From Streptomyces lucensis JCM 4490 (GTDB lineage: Bacteria > Actinomycetota > Actinomycetes > Streptomycetales > Streptomycetaceae): 64,000 nucleotides of DNA. This document shows positions 44,641 to 58,076 of the stretch, in pieces; the stretch's first letter is position 1, and every line of letters starts with the position of its first letter. Location of the stretch: assembly GCF_014650035.1 (NCBI RefSeq), contig NZ_BMUE01000020.1, forward strand, positions 1 through 64,000. Direction: 5' to 3'. A program made the translations under genes and the position numbers. Below the pieces are notes generated by a model that made no database searches, had not been told where the DNA came from, and was given only the letters and a program-made list of their open reading frames with translations.

Positions 44641-47600
44641 TCAGGGCTCCGTGCCGGTCCGCTCGTCGATGCCCGCCCGCGCCCGGTACGCCCGCACCAG
44701 TTCCACGGAGGCCGGGCCCCGCGGGCGGCGGCCCGGGCGGATGTCCACGGCGAACGCCTTCGCCTCCTGGATGTGCGTGTTCGGGTCGAGGGAGAGGTGC
44801 AACAGCTCGTTGGCCGCGTCACCGGTGCTGTAGCCGTTGGGGCCCCAGTGGTAGGGCAGCCCCACCTGGTGGAGCCGGCGCCCGTGCACGGTCAGCGGCG
44901 CCACGCGGTCGGTGACCAGCACGCGTGCCTCGATCACGCCCCGTGCGCTGACGATCGTCGCCCAGCCGGTGTGTTCCAGGTTCCGTTCGGCGGCCAGTTC
45001 CGGGGACACCTCGCAGAAGAACTCCGGCTGCAGCTCAGCCAGATAGGGCTGCCAGCGGGACATGCCGCCCGCCGTGTGGTGCTCGGTGAGCCGGTAGGTG
45101 GTGGCCACGTACGGGAACACCTGCGAGCCGGGCTCGTCACCGCTCGGCTGGTAGCGGTTGTCCGGGTGCGGGGACAGCAACTGCCGTACCGGGTTGCGCT
45201 GCTGGTCGTACAGCAGGTTCGGGAACGGCGAGTCCTGGGGCTCGTAGTGCGCCGGCAGCGGGCCGTCCGTCAGCCCGGACGGCACGTAAAGCCAGGCCTT
45301 GCCGTCGGCCTGCATGACGAACGCGTCCGTGCCCGACAGCGCCTGTGGACCGGTGGCGTCCTCGGGCGGCCGGTGGCCGGGGGACTTGTCCTTCTTGAAG
45401 TCGGGCACGTCGTGACCGGACCACTCGCCCTTGTCCGGGTCCCACCACACCAGGGCCTTGCGCTCACTCCACGGCCGGCCCTCGGGGTCGGCGGACGCCC
45501 GGTTGTACAGGATCCGGCGGTTGGCCGGCCAGGCCCACGCCCACTCGGCCGCCACCCAGTCCTGTTCCCGGCCGGGCCTGCGGCGGGCCGCCTGGTTGAC
45601 GCCGTCGGCGTACACGCCGCAGTAGATCCAGCAGCCGCAGGACGTCGAGCCGTCCGGCTCCAGCTGCTCGTAGGAGGAGAGCGGACGGCCCTCGGCGTCG
45701 CGGCCGTTGATCTCCGCGAGCACGGCCTCCGCGTCCGGTTCGGCGTGCCGGCCCCTGGTCGGGTAGTCCCAGGCCAGGTCGAGCACCGGGCGGTCCATCG
45801 GGTCGGTGGAGCCGGCGAGCTTCTCGCGGATCCGCCGCCCCAGGTGGTAGGCGAACCACAGGTCGCTGCGCGCCTCGCCCGGTGGTTCGACCGCCTGGTG
45901 GTGCCACTGCAGGAGCCGCTGGGTGTTGGTGAAGCTGCCGTCCTTCTCGGTGTGCGCGGCGGCCGGCAGGAAGAACACCTCGGTGCGGATGTCCCGCGTG
46001 CGCAGCTCCCCGGTCTCGATCTCGGGGCCGTCCTTCCACCAGGTCGCCGACTCGATCAGTGAGAAGTCCCGGACCACCAGCCAGTCGAGGTTCGCCATGC
46101 CGAGCCGCATCAGCTTGGCGTTGGCGTTGCCCACCGCGGGGTTCTCGCCGACCAGGAAGTAGCCCTTGCAGACGCCCTCCAGCTGGGCCATCGTCGTCTC
46201 GTACGCCGAGTGGGAGCCGGTCAGCCGGGGCAGGTAGTCGAAGCAGAAGTCGTTCTCGGCGGTCGCGGCGTCCCCCCAGTACGCCTTGAGCAGGCTCACC
46301 AGGTACGAGCGCATGTTGCCCCAGTAGCCCTTGTGGGCCGCCTCCGCCTCGACGAAGGCGTCCAGGTCCTCGTTGCGGTGCGCGTACGGCATCGGGATGT
46401 AGCCGGGCAGCAGGTTGAACAGCGTCGGGATGTCGGTCGAGCCCTGGATGGAGGCGTGCCCGCGGAGCGCGAGGATGCCGCCGCCCGGCCGGCCGATGTT
46501 GCCGAGCAGGGTCTGCAGGATGGCCGCCGCGCGGATGTACTGCGTGCCCACCGTGTGCTGCGTCCAGCCCACCGCGTAGGCGAAGGCCGTGGTCCGCTCC
46601 CGTCCGGAGTTCTCCGTGACGAGTTCGCACACCTGCCGGAAGAGGTCCTGCGGCACCCCGCAGACCTGCTCGACCATCTCCGGCGTGTAGCGGGCGTAGT
46701 GCCGTTTGAGCACCTGGAACACGCAGCGCGGGTGGGTCAGCGTCTCGTCCCGTTCGACCTCGCCCTCGCCGATCACCGCGCCACCGGAGCCGTGGGCCTC
46801 ACCGCGCGCCGCCTCGGTCAGCGAGCCGTCCCCCCCGGTGCGCTTGTCGTACTCCGTGTCGCGCTGGCCGGAGGCCGCCTGCATCTCGGTGCCCTCGTAC
46901 TGCCAGCTGCCGTTGTCGTAGCGGCGGCCGGCGGCGTCGAGACCGGAGAAGACGCCGCCCAGGTCCTCGGTGTCACCGAAGTCCTCCCGGAGGATCACCG
47001 GGGCGTTGCTGTAGGCCACGATGTAGTCGCGGAAGTACTTCTCCCGCTCCAGCACGTAGTGGATGATCCCGCCGAGGAAGGCGATGTCCGAGCCCGCGCG
47101 CAGCGGCACGTGCAGGTCGGCCAGCGCGCTGGTACGGGTGAACCGCGGATCGACGTGGATCACCTTCGCGCCCCGCGCCTTGGCCTCCATCACCCACTGG
47201 AACCCGACCGGGTGGCACTCGGCCATGTTCGAGCCCTCGATGACGATGCAGTCCGCGTTCTGCAGGTCCTGCTGGAAGGTGGTCGCGCCGCCGCGGCCGA
47301 ACGAGGTTCCCAGACTGGGAACGGTGGAGGAGTGTCAAACACGCGCCTGATTCTCGATCTGGATCGCTCCCAGCGCCGTGTACAGCTTCTTGAGGAGGTA
47401 GTTCTCCTCGTTGTCGAGCGTCGCCCCGCCGAGGCTGGCGATGCCGAGGGTGCGCCGCGTCCGGGCCCCGCCGTCCTCCCACTGCCAGCCGGCCCGCCGG
47501 GCCTCGATCACCCGCTCGGCGATCATGTCCATGGCGGTGTCGAGGTCCAGCCGCTCCCATCCGGTGCCGTACGGGCGCCGGTAGAGGACCTGGTGCTCGC

Positions 47601-47901
47601 GGGCGGCGCCGGTCGTCAGCTGCAGACTCGCCGCGCCCTTCGGGCAGAGCCGGCCGCGCGAGATCGGGGAGTCCGGATCGCCCTCGATCTGGGTGACCCG
47701 CCCGTCCTGCACGTACACGTTCTGGCCGCAGCCCACCGCGCAGTACGGGCAGACGGACTTGACCACCCGGTCGGCGGTGGCGACCCGCGGCCGGAGCCGT
47801 TCGCTGGGCCCGCTCTTGGCGGCCGCGCCCCGGCCCAGCGGGTCGGTACCCGTGAGCTGGCGGTAGACCGGCCACGAGTCGATCCAGGTGCGTACGCCCA
47901 C
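44641..47901 (-). CDS. fdhA: Selenocysteine-containing formate dehydrogenase catalytic subunit
   Basis: A 1086-residue molybdopterin selenoprotein of the FDH-N/O type that oxidises formate to CO2. A [4Fe-4S] cluster is bound by C51, C54, C58 and C86 (CPYCAVGC; RLCPKG). Residue 189 is an in-frame TGA (47337-47335) in QARV-U-HSSTV, the canonical Sec site, so the two open halves form one protein. Then come GRGGATTFQQD, NMAECHPVGFQWVMEAKARG, and the C-terminal molybdopterin domain (PYHWGPNGYSTGDAANELL). Start GTG 47901 with AAGGAG five bases upstream; GTG 47907 is the alternative. No Tat signal is evident, so it probably faces the cytoplasm. Confidence 0.95.
47306..47337 (-). promoter_or_regulatory. 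SECIS element of fdhA (UGA codon plus hairpin)
   Basis: On the mRNA strand the UGA (47337-47335) is followed after 12 nt by GUUCCC (47322-47317), loop AGUCU (47316-47312) and GGGAAC (47311-47306). The perfect 6-bp stem and the loop with GU resemble the AGGUCU apical loop of the E. coli fdhF SECIS, and the loop begins 18 nt after the UGA, close to the distance in E. coli. This should bind SelB and permit Sec insertion. Confidence 0.88.
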
Positions 47902-48013
47902 GGCCACTCCTTCCGCTCACTCCCTACGGCATTGTCCCGCGGCCCCGCCGGCCCGGCATCCGGACCGCGTGCCGAGCGGCGGAGTACCCCGGCCGGCCCC
48001 GGTCAAACGGCGT

Positions 48014-48051
48014 CCGGACGCCGTACGGGCACCCCGGACGCCGTACGGGCA
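48014..48051. repeat. 18-bp direct repeat in the fdh intergenic region
   Basis: CCGGACGCCGTACGGGCA occurs at 48014-48031 and again at 48034-48051 (period 20). It lies in the 162-bp gap between the NrfD-like gene stop and the fdhA start. It might bind a regulator or simply be a duplication; no terminator hairpin is evident beside it. Confidence 0.75.
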
Positions 48052-48063
48052 GGACCCGGGGTG

Positions 48064-49089
48064 TCAGCGGCCGCGGGCCCGCAACCGCTCCCGCTGCGGG
48101 ACGACCGTGTACTTGGGGTCCTCGGCCGACGCCACCCCGGCGTGGAACACCCCGAACCGCAGGGCCGCCGAACCGGTCAGCCAGGCGGCGCCCGCGGCGA
48201 CGGCCAGGCGCCGGTCACGCATCCGCCCCGACAGCACCGCCAGCGCGGCCCCGCCCGCGGTGAGGGCCTCCGCCGCCCGCAGCAGCCGGTGCGCCCCGCC
48301 CTGCTCCAGCGGCTCGGCGGCCAGGCCCATGTGCCGTTTCATGGCACGGAAGGCGGCCAGTTCCAGCGCGGCCCCCAGTACGCCCATCCGCCGGGCCGGC
48401 CCGGCCTCGGCCGCCGGGGCCGCGACCAGGGCCAGCCCGGAGGCGGCGGTCGCGGCGGAACCCGCGAAGACGAACGGCAGCTGCCGGTAGCCCTCGTGCC
48501 AGGAGGGCACCGCCGTGTCCGAGAGGAGCACCGCCGTGTACGTGGCCACGGCCGGCCCGAGGACGGCCGCCGCCGCGGTGGCGGCGGAACCCAGCAGCCG
48601 GTAGCGGCCCGCCACCTCGGCGGCCGCGGCGGCCAGGTTCAGCGGCGCGTACCCCACCAGCAGCCACGACCCCACGCTCATGGGGGAGGTGGGCTTGAAG
48701 ACCCGGAGCATGTTCAGGAACCGGGCCGGCCGGCCCAGGTCGTGCACGAGCGCGGCCAGCGACAGCGAGATCGCCCCCGCTGCCCCGAGCTTCGCCGGCG
48801 CGGCCAGCCCCGGCCGCCCGGTGAACTGGCCGCCGGCCGCCAGCAGCGAGGACGCGCCGGCCAGACCGCCGAGGTACAGGTAGCCGGCGATGTCCAGCGC
48901 CTTCCACGTCGGCCTGTTCAGCACGGGCTTGCCGTAGTACGACGAGAACACCGCGTCCGGCACCATCGGCTGCTCGCCCCGCCCGCGCCCGCGCCGACGC
49001 CGGCGGCGGCCCGCGTGCGCGCCCGTCGGCGCCTGACGGCCGGGCCTCGCGCCCTGGACGCCGTCCCGGGTGACGTCCGGTCCGCTCAT
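48064..49089 (-). CDS. nrfD: NrfD/PsrC-family membrane anchor of formate dehydrogenase
   Basis: A 341-residue polytopic quinone-reactive subunit. After a disordered basic N-terminus (residues 1-43, Arg-rich) come PDAVFSSYYGKPVLNRPTW then about eight membrane helices (ALDIAGYLYLGGLAGASSLL; LGAAGAISLSLAALVHDLG; ATAAAAVLGPAVATYTAVLL). YYGKPVLNxPxW and HDLGRPARFLNMLRVFKPTSPMS (read in parts) are standard NrfD motifs in actinobacterial FDHs. AGGAGG precedes the ATG at 49089, which overlaps the fdhB stop. It would pass electrons from the Fe-S subunit to menaquinone. Confidence 0.9.
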   Translation of the reverse strand: MSGPDVTRDGVQGARPGRQAPTGAHAGRRRRRRGRGRGEQPMVPDAVFSSYYGKPVLNRPTWKALDIAGYLYLGGLAGASSLLAAGGQFTGRPGLAAPAKLGAAGAISLSLAALVHDLGRPARFLNMLRVFKPTSPMSVGSWLLVGYAPLNLAAAAAEVAGRYRLLGSAATAAAAVLGPAVATYTAVLLSDTAVPSWHEGYRQLPFVFAGSAATAASGLALVAAPAAEAGPARRMGVLGAALELAAFRAMKRHMGLAAEPLEQGGAHRLLRAAEALTAGGAALAVLSGRMRDRRLAVAAGAAWLTGSAALRFGVFHAGVASAEDPKYTVVPQRERLRARGR

Positions 49090-50099
49090 CGCGGCCTCCT
49101 CACGAAACTCCCGGCGGCGAGGGCGGCCAGCGAGAGGGCGGCCAGCGCCGCGTGCCGCCACATGTCCGGCAGGTCCCGGGTGGTGACCACCGGATCCGGG
49201 GGAAGCCCGTAGACCTCCGGCTCGTCCAGCAGCAGGAAGAACGCCCCGTCGCCGCCGACCCCGTCGTCCGGGCTCTCGCCGTACAGGCGGGCGTCGGGCA
49301 CGCCGGCCGCGTGCAGCTGGGCCACCCGGGCCCGCGCGCGTTCGCGCAGCTCCTCCAGCGGGCCGAACTGGATGGACTCCGTGGGGCAGGACTTGGCGCA
49401 GGCGGGCTCCATGCCGGCGCCGAGCCGGTCGTAGCACAGGGTGCACTTCCACACCCGGCCGTCGTCCTCGCGCTGGTCGATGACACCGTACGGGCAGGCG
49501 GGCACGCAGTAGCCGCAGCCGTTGCAGACGTCCTCCTGGACGACCACCGTGCCGAACTCGGTGCGGAACAGCGCCCCGGTGGGGCACACGTCCAGGCACG
49601 CCGCGTGGGTGCAGTGCTTGCACACGTCGGAGGCCATCAGCCAGCGCAGCTCGGTGCGGCCGTCCGGGGAGAGGGGGGAGATACGCCCGGCGGGTGCGCC
49701 GGCGGGCGCCTGCCCGGGCGGGGGAGCGGTGGAGCCCGGGCCGGGTGAGCCGGCGTCGGTGCCGAGCCGGGCGGCGGCCGCGAACACGTCGACGTCGTCG
49801 TGCGCGACCCCGGGCTCCTGCCCGCCGAAGGGCTTGCGCTGCTCGATGAAGGCCACGTGCCGCCAGGTGTCGGCGCCGAGCCCCTGCGTGTTGTCGTACG
49901 ACATGCCGGTCAGTTCCAGGCCGTCCTCGGGGACGGCGTTCCACTCCTTGCAGGCCACCTCGCACGCCTTGCAGCCGATGCACACGGAGGTGTCGGTGAA
50001 GAACCCCATCCGCGGCGGTGCGTCGGGATAGCCGGCCGCACCGGCCACGTCGGGCTGCGGACCGTACAGAAGGCCGCCGCGGTCCTCGTCGCCGCCCAT
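49086..50099 (-). CDS. fdhB: Formate dehydrogenase iron-sulfur subunit
   Basis: A 337-residue ferredoxin-like subunit with four Cys quartets for [4Fe-4S] clusters: CIGCKACEVACKEWN, CKHCTHAACLDVCPTG, CNGCGYCVPACPYG, and CTLCYDRL with CAKSCPTESI. A C-terminal transmembrane helix (WRHAALAALSLAALAAGSFV) anchors it. A Pro/Gly-rich insert of about 30 residues (GSTAPPPGQAPAGAPAGRIS) lies between the first and second cluster regions and is not typical. It starts at ATG 50099 (or GTG 50102) with GGAGG upstream. It is first gene of the operon fdhB-nrfD-fdhA. Confidence 0.93.
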   Translation of the reverse strand: MGGDEDRGGLLYGPQPDVAGAAGYPDAPPRMGFFTDTSVCIGCKACEVACKEWNAVPEDGLELTGMSYDNTQGLGADTWRHVAFIEQRKPFGGQEPGVAHDDVDVFAAAARLGTDAGSPGPGSTAPPPGQAPAGAPAGRISPLSPDGRTELRWLMASDVCKHCTHAACLDVCPTGALFRTEFGTVVVQEDVCNGCGYCVPACPYGVIDQREDDGRVWKCTLCYDRLGAGMEPACAKSCPTESIQFGPLEELRERARARVAQLHAAGVPDARLYGESPDDGVGGDGAFFLLLDEPEVYGLPPDPVVTTRDLPDMWRHAALAALSLAALAAGSFVRRPR

Positions 50100-50506
50100 C
50101 ACGTACCTCCGTGCCCTCGGCTCCCTGTGCTCTCTTCCGAGCCTGGCACGGGTGCCCCGCCTCCGCGCGCGAGAAACGGCCGGGACGCGGGGGCGCCGGC
50201 CGGGTGGCCCGCGCCCACGCGCCGGATGCCGCCGCCTCCTCGCCGGGGCTGCGGCGCCAACCCGTCCGAATACCCGTCCGGTCCGGCCTCATGCCTGTAT
50301 TCCGCGGGTGATGTTTTCGGTCACCGGGAATGGCCGAACGCTTTGTCCCGTGACCCGGGGGTGGGTTAGCCTTCGACGTATTTTTCTCATCACGCATGTC
50401 CGTGAACTGCGGAAATGCACACACCATTCGCCGGGTCGGACCGCGTGCCCGGCAGTGGTTCGGAGCCCTCGCGCGAGGGCTCCTGGGGAGCGGAACGAGG
50501 GTGCGC
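50100..50506. promoter_or_regulatory. Divergent region between fdh operon and hybrid kinase, with 22-bp palindrome
   Basis: About 400 bp that must contain the fdh promoter (minus) and the kinase promoter (plus). 50365-50400 is locally AT-rich (GACGTATTTTTCTCATC). A perfect 22-bp palindrome at 50462-50483 (half-site GGAGCCCTCGC) lies 24 bp before the kinase ATG. A short dyad GGTGA-N9-TCACC is at 50307-50325. An in-frame ATG at 50396 could extend the kinase by 37 residues. No RNA gene was recognised. Confidence 0.45.
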
Positions 50507-54493
<3,987 letters not shown>

Positions 54494-54542
54494 GGGCAGC
54501 ACGGCACGTCCGACCGACCGCAGGCCGAGGAGCACGGATCCG

Positions 54543-56966
54543 GTGAACAGTCATGAACCGCCCGCCCTGCGGGAGACCGCGGACGGTCTGCCCGTCCCTC
54601 GCCCGCACCCGGACCCGGCGCCGGCCGACGCCCCGGCCACCTCGCCGGTGGGCCGGCTCGCCGCCACCGTCGAGCGGCTGCGCCGGGAAGTGCGCACGGC
54701 ACAGGCCGAGGCCGAGGGCCGGGCGCTGATCGAGCTGGCCAAGGGCATCCTGGTCGAGCGCCTCGGCTGCGGCCCGGCGCAGGCCGCCCGCCAGCTCGCC
54801 GAACTCACCGAGCAGGCCCAGGTGACCCCGCTGGAGTTCGCGGTGGACGTCATCAACCAGGCCGCCCGGGACCGGGTCGCGGAGGTCACCGAGGCCTTCC
54901 TGTCCCGCGCCGCGGACCCGTCGGAGCCCGTCGAGGAGTCCGCCGCCGTACGGCTGCGCGCCGCCGAGAGCGGGCTGCTCGCCGCGGACGACACCCAGGC
55001 GATGGCCGACTCGCTGCTCGAACACGCCGTGCGGCCGCTGGGCGCGGTGGCCGTGGCGATCTGGGCGGCCGGTGCGGACGGTTCGCTGACCCTGGCGGGC
55101 AGCGCCGGCTTCCCGCCGGGCGAAGCGGCCCGCTGGCGGTACGTCCCGCCCGACGTGGCGACCGTGGCCCGGCGCGGCCTGACCGATCCGGACGGCCTGT
55201 GGCTGGCCTCGCTCACCGACTCCGGGCTGCCCACGGTGGGCCGCCGGGAGTACTCCGACGGCGCGCGCATCGCCGTGCCGGCCGGCGTGGGCGGCCGGAT
55301 CCACGGAGTCCTGGAGATCGTCTGGGCCAAGCCCGAGGAACCGCTGCCGCGTCCGGTGCTCCGGCAGGTCGAGGCCCTCGCCGAGCTGTGCGCCCACACG
55401 CTGGAGACCTCCGTGCTGCCGGCCGGGGCCGGACAGGACCCCGGGGTACTGCCCGACGCGGTGGAGCTGATGGACCTGGCGGACGGGCTGCACGACCCGG
55501 CGCTGGTCCTGGTGCCGCACCTCGACGACGCCGGGCAGCTCGTCGACTTCCGCATCCAGCACGTCAACGGCCGCTTCCTCGACCCCGCGGGCCGGCCCCG
55601 GGCCGTCGTGGGCGGCGCGCTGCTGCTGGAGGCCTATCCGATGGCCGCCGGCGCCAGTGAGCTGTTCCAGCGCGTGGAGCGTGTGTACGCCACGGGCGAG
55701 CCGTTCCGCACCCGGCGCATGCGGCTGACCGCGCTGGTCGACGAAGTGCCGCTGTCGGCCGTCGCCGACATCAGCATCAGCCGTCACGGCTCGGCGGTCC
55801 TGCTCATCTGGCGCATCGAGGACGAGACGGCGCGCCTGGCCAGCCTCCTCCAGCACGCCCAGCGGCTCGGCCGGATCGGCGGCTTCGAGGAGAACCTGCT
55901 CACGAACGAGATCACCTGGAACGGCCAGCTGTTCGACCTCTACGGCCGCCCGCCCACCAGCCCCCCGGTCGCCCTGGAGAACCTGGCCGCGCACGCCCAT
56001 CCCGACGACGCCGTCTCCATCGGCCGGTTCCTGCGCACCGTGATCCACCACCGCAGGCCCGCGTCCGCCGCGTTCCGGCTGCTGCGCCCGGACGGGGTGA
56101 CCCGGCACATGCGCGTGGTGGCCGAGCCGGTCCTCGACACCGACGGCCAGCTCCTCGGCCTGCGCGGCGCCTACCAGGACATCTCCGCCCAGCACTGGAC
56201 CGAGGTCGCCCTCGCCGCCACCCGCGACCAGCTGGCCCACACCGAGCAGCAGGCCGACGAGCGCAACAGGCTGGCGCTGCAGCTCCAGCACGCGATCATG
56301 CCGCCCACGCAGGCCCCTCTGCAGGTGCCGGACCTCCAGGTGGCGGTGCGTTACCGGCCCGCGGAGACCGAGCAGCTGGTCGGCGGCGACTGGTACGACG
56401 CCGTCGTGCTGCCCTCCGGGCTGGTGCTGCTGTGCGTCGGGGACGTCGCCGGGCACGGTATCGAGGCGGCGACCAGCATGGTCGTGCTGCGCAACGCGCT
56501 GCGCGGTCTCGCGGTGACCGGAGCCGGACCGGCACAGCTGCTGTCGTGGCTGAACATCGTCGCCCACCACCTGACGGGCGCCGTCACCGCGACCGCCGTG
56601 TGCGGGCTGTACGACGGCGAGCGGCGGACGCTGCGCTGGGCGCGGGCGGGTCACCTGCCGCCGGTACTGGTGCGGGAGGCGGAGGCCGCGACCCTGCCCA
56701 TGCTCAAGGGTCTGCTGCTCGGCGCCCTGCCGGAGGCGGTGTACGAGGAGACCGAGGTGCAACTCGCCGCCGGGGACACGCTGCTGATGTACACCGACGG
56801 CCTGATCGAGCGCCGGGACCGCTCGGTGGAGGAGTCGCTGTCCCACCTGCTGGACACGGCGCGATCGGCGCCCAGGACCCTGGACCAGCAACTGGACCGG
56901 CTGCTCACCCACAGCAGGTCGGACACCGACGACGACACCTGCATCGTGGGCATCAGGGTCGTGTGA
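54543..56966 (+). CDS. ANTAR-GAF-PAS-SpoIIE multidomain phosphatase
   Basis: An 807-residue regulator. Domains: coiled coil plus ANTAR (~45-110: ALIELAKGILVERLGCGPAQ, AARQLAELTEQAQVTP), GAF (~145-290), PAS (~310-430), second PAS with PAC (~440-560: IGGFEENLLTNEITWNGQLF, LRGAYQDISAQHW), and a SpoIIE phosphatase (LQHAIMPPTQAPLQ, LVGGDWYDAVVLPSG, CVGDVAGHGIEAATSMVVLR, LMYTDGLIERRD, DDTCIVGIRV). The GTG at 54543 is 50 bp after the hybrid kinase gene, so both may be one transcript. It probably dephosphorylates an anti-anti-sigma factor in response to ligand or redox cues. Confidence 0.92.
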   Translation: MNSHEPPALRETADGLPVPRPHPDPAPADAPATSPVGRLAATVERLRREVRTAQAEAEGRALIELAKGILVERLGCGPAQAARQLAELTEQAQVTPLEFAVDVINQAARDRVAEVTEAFLSRAADPSEPVEESAAVRLRAAESGLLAADDTQAMADSLLEHAVRPLGAVAVAIWAAGADGSLTLAGSAGFPPGEAARWRYVPPDVATVARRGLTDPDGLWLASLTDSGLPTVGRREYSDGARIAVPAGVGGRIHGVLEIVWAKPEEPLPRPVLRQVEALAELCAHTLETSVLPAGAGQDPGVLPDAVELMDLADGLHDPALVLVPHLDDAGQLVDFRIQHVNGRFLDPAGRPRAVVGGALLLEAYPMAAGASELFQRVERVYATGEPFRTRRMRLTALVDEVPLSAVADISISRHGSAVLLIWRIEDETARLASLLQHAQRLGRIGGFEENLLTNEITWNGQLFDLYGRPPTSPPVALENLAAHAHPDDAVSIGRFLRTVIHHRRPASAAFRLLRPDGVTRHMRVVAEPVLDTDGQLLGLRGAYQDISAQHWTEVALAATRDQLAHTEQQADERNRLALQLQHAIMPPTQAPLQVPDLQVAVRYRPAETEQLVGGDWYDAVVLPSGLVLLCVGDVAGHGIEAATSMVVLRNALRGLAVTGAGPAQLLSWLNIVAHHLTGAVTATAVCGLYDGERRTLRWARAGHLPPVLVREAEAATLPMLKGLLLGALPEAVYEETEVQLAAGDTLLMYTDGLIERRDRSVEESLSHLLDTARSAPRTLDQQLDRLLTHSRSDTDDDTCIVGIRVV

Positions 56967-56974
56967 GGCGCGGG

Positions 56975-57424
56975 CTACCGCGCCAGGGCGCCGGTGAGCG
57001 GCACGGTGGCGGTGACCCGCTTGCCCTCGGCCAGCGGGGTCACCACCAGGTCGGCGGCGAGCATCGCGACCAGGTGCAGGCCGTGGCCGCCGATCCGTCC
57101 CGGGTCCGCGGGGCGTCTCACGGGCGGCTCGGCGGAGGTGTCCGTCACGGTGATGCGCACGGCTGACGCGTCGGGCAGCAGTTCCAGACCCAGGGAGCAG
57201 GGGCCGGGTGCGTGCTTGGCCGCGTTGGTGACGAGTTCGCTGACGACCAGCTGGGCATCCTGCACCGAGCGCAGGCCGGGTGCGGGACGCGCCTGCGACA
57301 GCAGCGTCGCCACGGCGTCTCTCGCGTCACCGATGCTGGATACGCCGGCGTCCCAGGTGCGGCCGTGGCGCAGGGGCGCGGGGCGGTCCTGCGTCGTCGT
57401 GTGCGTCCTGAGCGGGATGTCCAT
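56975..57424 (-). CDS. RsbW-like anti-sigma-type ATP-binding protein
   Basis: A 149-residue GHKL protein of the HATPase_c_2 group. N-box DAQLVVSELVTNAAKHA, G1-like ITVTDTSAEPPV, and G2 GGHGLHLVAMLA are clear. Members act as anti-sigma kinases or as partners of SpoIIE phosphatases. It starts at ATG 57424 with GAGGAAAAGG upstream and is convergent with the SpoIIE gene (8 bp gap). It could be the kinase opposing that phosphatase; its sigma target may be the SigB-like factor at 5334 or another one. Confidence 0.88.
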   Translation of the reverse strand: MDIPLRTHTTTQDRPAPLRHGRTWDAGVSSIGDARDAVATLLSQARPAPGLRSVQDAQLVVSELVTNAAKHAPGPCSLGLELLPDASAVRITVTDTSAEPPVRRPADPGRIGGHGLHLVAMLAADLVVTPLAEGKRVTATVPLTGALAR

Positions 57425-57746
57425 AGTTGCCCTTTTCCTCTGGGGTCAGGGTCCCTTCCTGTGATCAAGGGGGGTCGTGCCGTCCCTGCTGCGGCTACCC
57501 GTTGCACCGTCGATCAAGGGGACGTCCGCGAGGAATCCTCCGGTTGCACACGAACTCCTGATGGGAGCCGCGGACCGGGGGCGGCGGGGGGCGGTGGCGG
57601 CGCGGACCGGCGGTCGCGCGGGGCCCGCCCGCAGGGGCCCGCGCGCGTGCGCAGGGGTGCCCCTGCGCAGCGAAACGGGCCCGGGAAAAGAATCCGCTTT
57701 CGCGTTGCCTCCCGGGCCCGTTTCGGAATGCGAATGCCGGCCCGAT
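57425..57746. other. Gene-poor interval with CsbD-gene terminator
   Basis: About 320 bp. The segment 57430-57560 should hold the promoter of the RsbW-like gene; CGATCAAGGGG and GATCAAGGGGG occur there as an imperfect direct repeat (57467 and 57515 areas). The rest is GC-rich without coding signs up to the terminator at 57673-57723. Confidence 0.4.
57673..57723 (-). terminator. 14-bp stem terminator after the CsbD gene
   Basis: AAACGGGCCCGGGA (57673-57686) pairs perfectly with TCCCGGGCCCGTTT (57710-57723) around a 23-base loop. On the minus strand the stem starts 24 bp past the CsbD stop, and the AAA/TTT ends give a short U-run. Confidence 0.82.
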
Positions 57747-57920
57747 TCAGTGCTTGAAGACGTCCTTCGTCTTCTCCTTGGCCTGCCGGGCGTCCCCGCG
57801 CGCGCCTTCCATGCGGCCCTCGGCCTCCATGCGCTCATTGCCGACGGCCCGGCCCATGGCTTCCTTGGTCTTCCCCTTGGCCTGCTCCATCTTGCCCTTT
57901 GCCTTCTTGCTGCCAGCCAT
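57747..57920 (-). CDS. CsbD-family stress protein
   Basis: A 57-residue, highly charged helical protein (MAGSKKAKGKMEQAKGKTKE, then AMGRAVGNERMEAEGR, ending KEKTKDVFKH). The K-G-K-x-x-x-x-K-G-K-x-K-E-x-x-G pattern is CsbD. In Bacillus csbD is under SigB control; the same is plausible here given the SigB-type factors, but no promoter was proven. It starts at ATG 57920. It is divergent from the small hydrophobic protein gene. Confidence 0.9.
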   Translation of the reverse strand: MAGSKKAKGKMEQAKGKTKEAMGRAVGNERMEAEGRMEGARGDARQAKEKTKDVFKH

Positions 57921-58076
57921 CGGGTTTCACATCCTCAGGTCTCGCGGTGTCCGTTCCTCATCCCGGCTTACCACTGTTCCGCCCCCCAAACCCGGCAGCC
58001 TCGACTCGGAACCCCGGGAAAAGTGGGGGATGATCGAGAAATTCCCGGGCACCCGCTGGTCCGGAGGTTGATAAAC

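Noticed and set aside
44641..47907. fdhA appears as two open halves (47335-47907 and 44641-47226), suggesting a nonsense-mutated pseudogene.
   Set aside because: The interrupting TGA is at the conserved Sec position (V-U-HSS), a SECIS hairpin follows, and selA, selB, selC and selD are next door.
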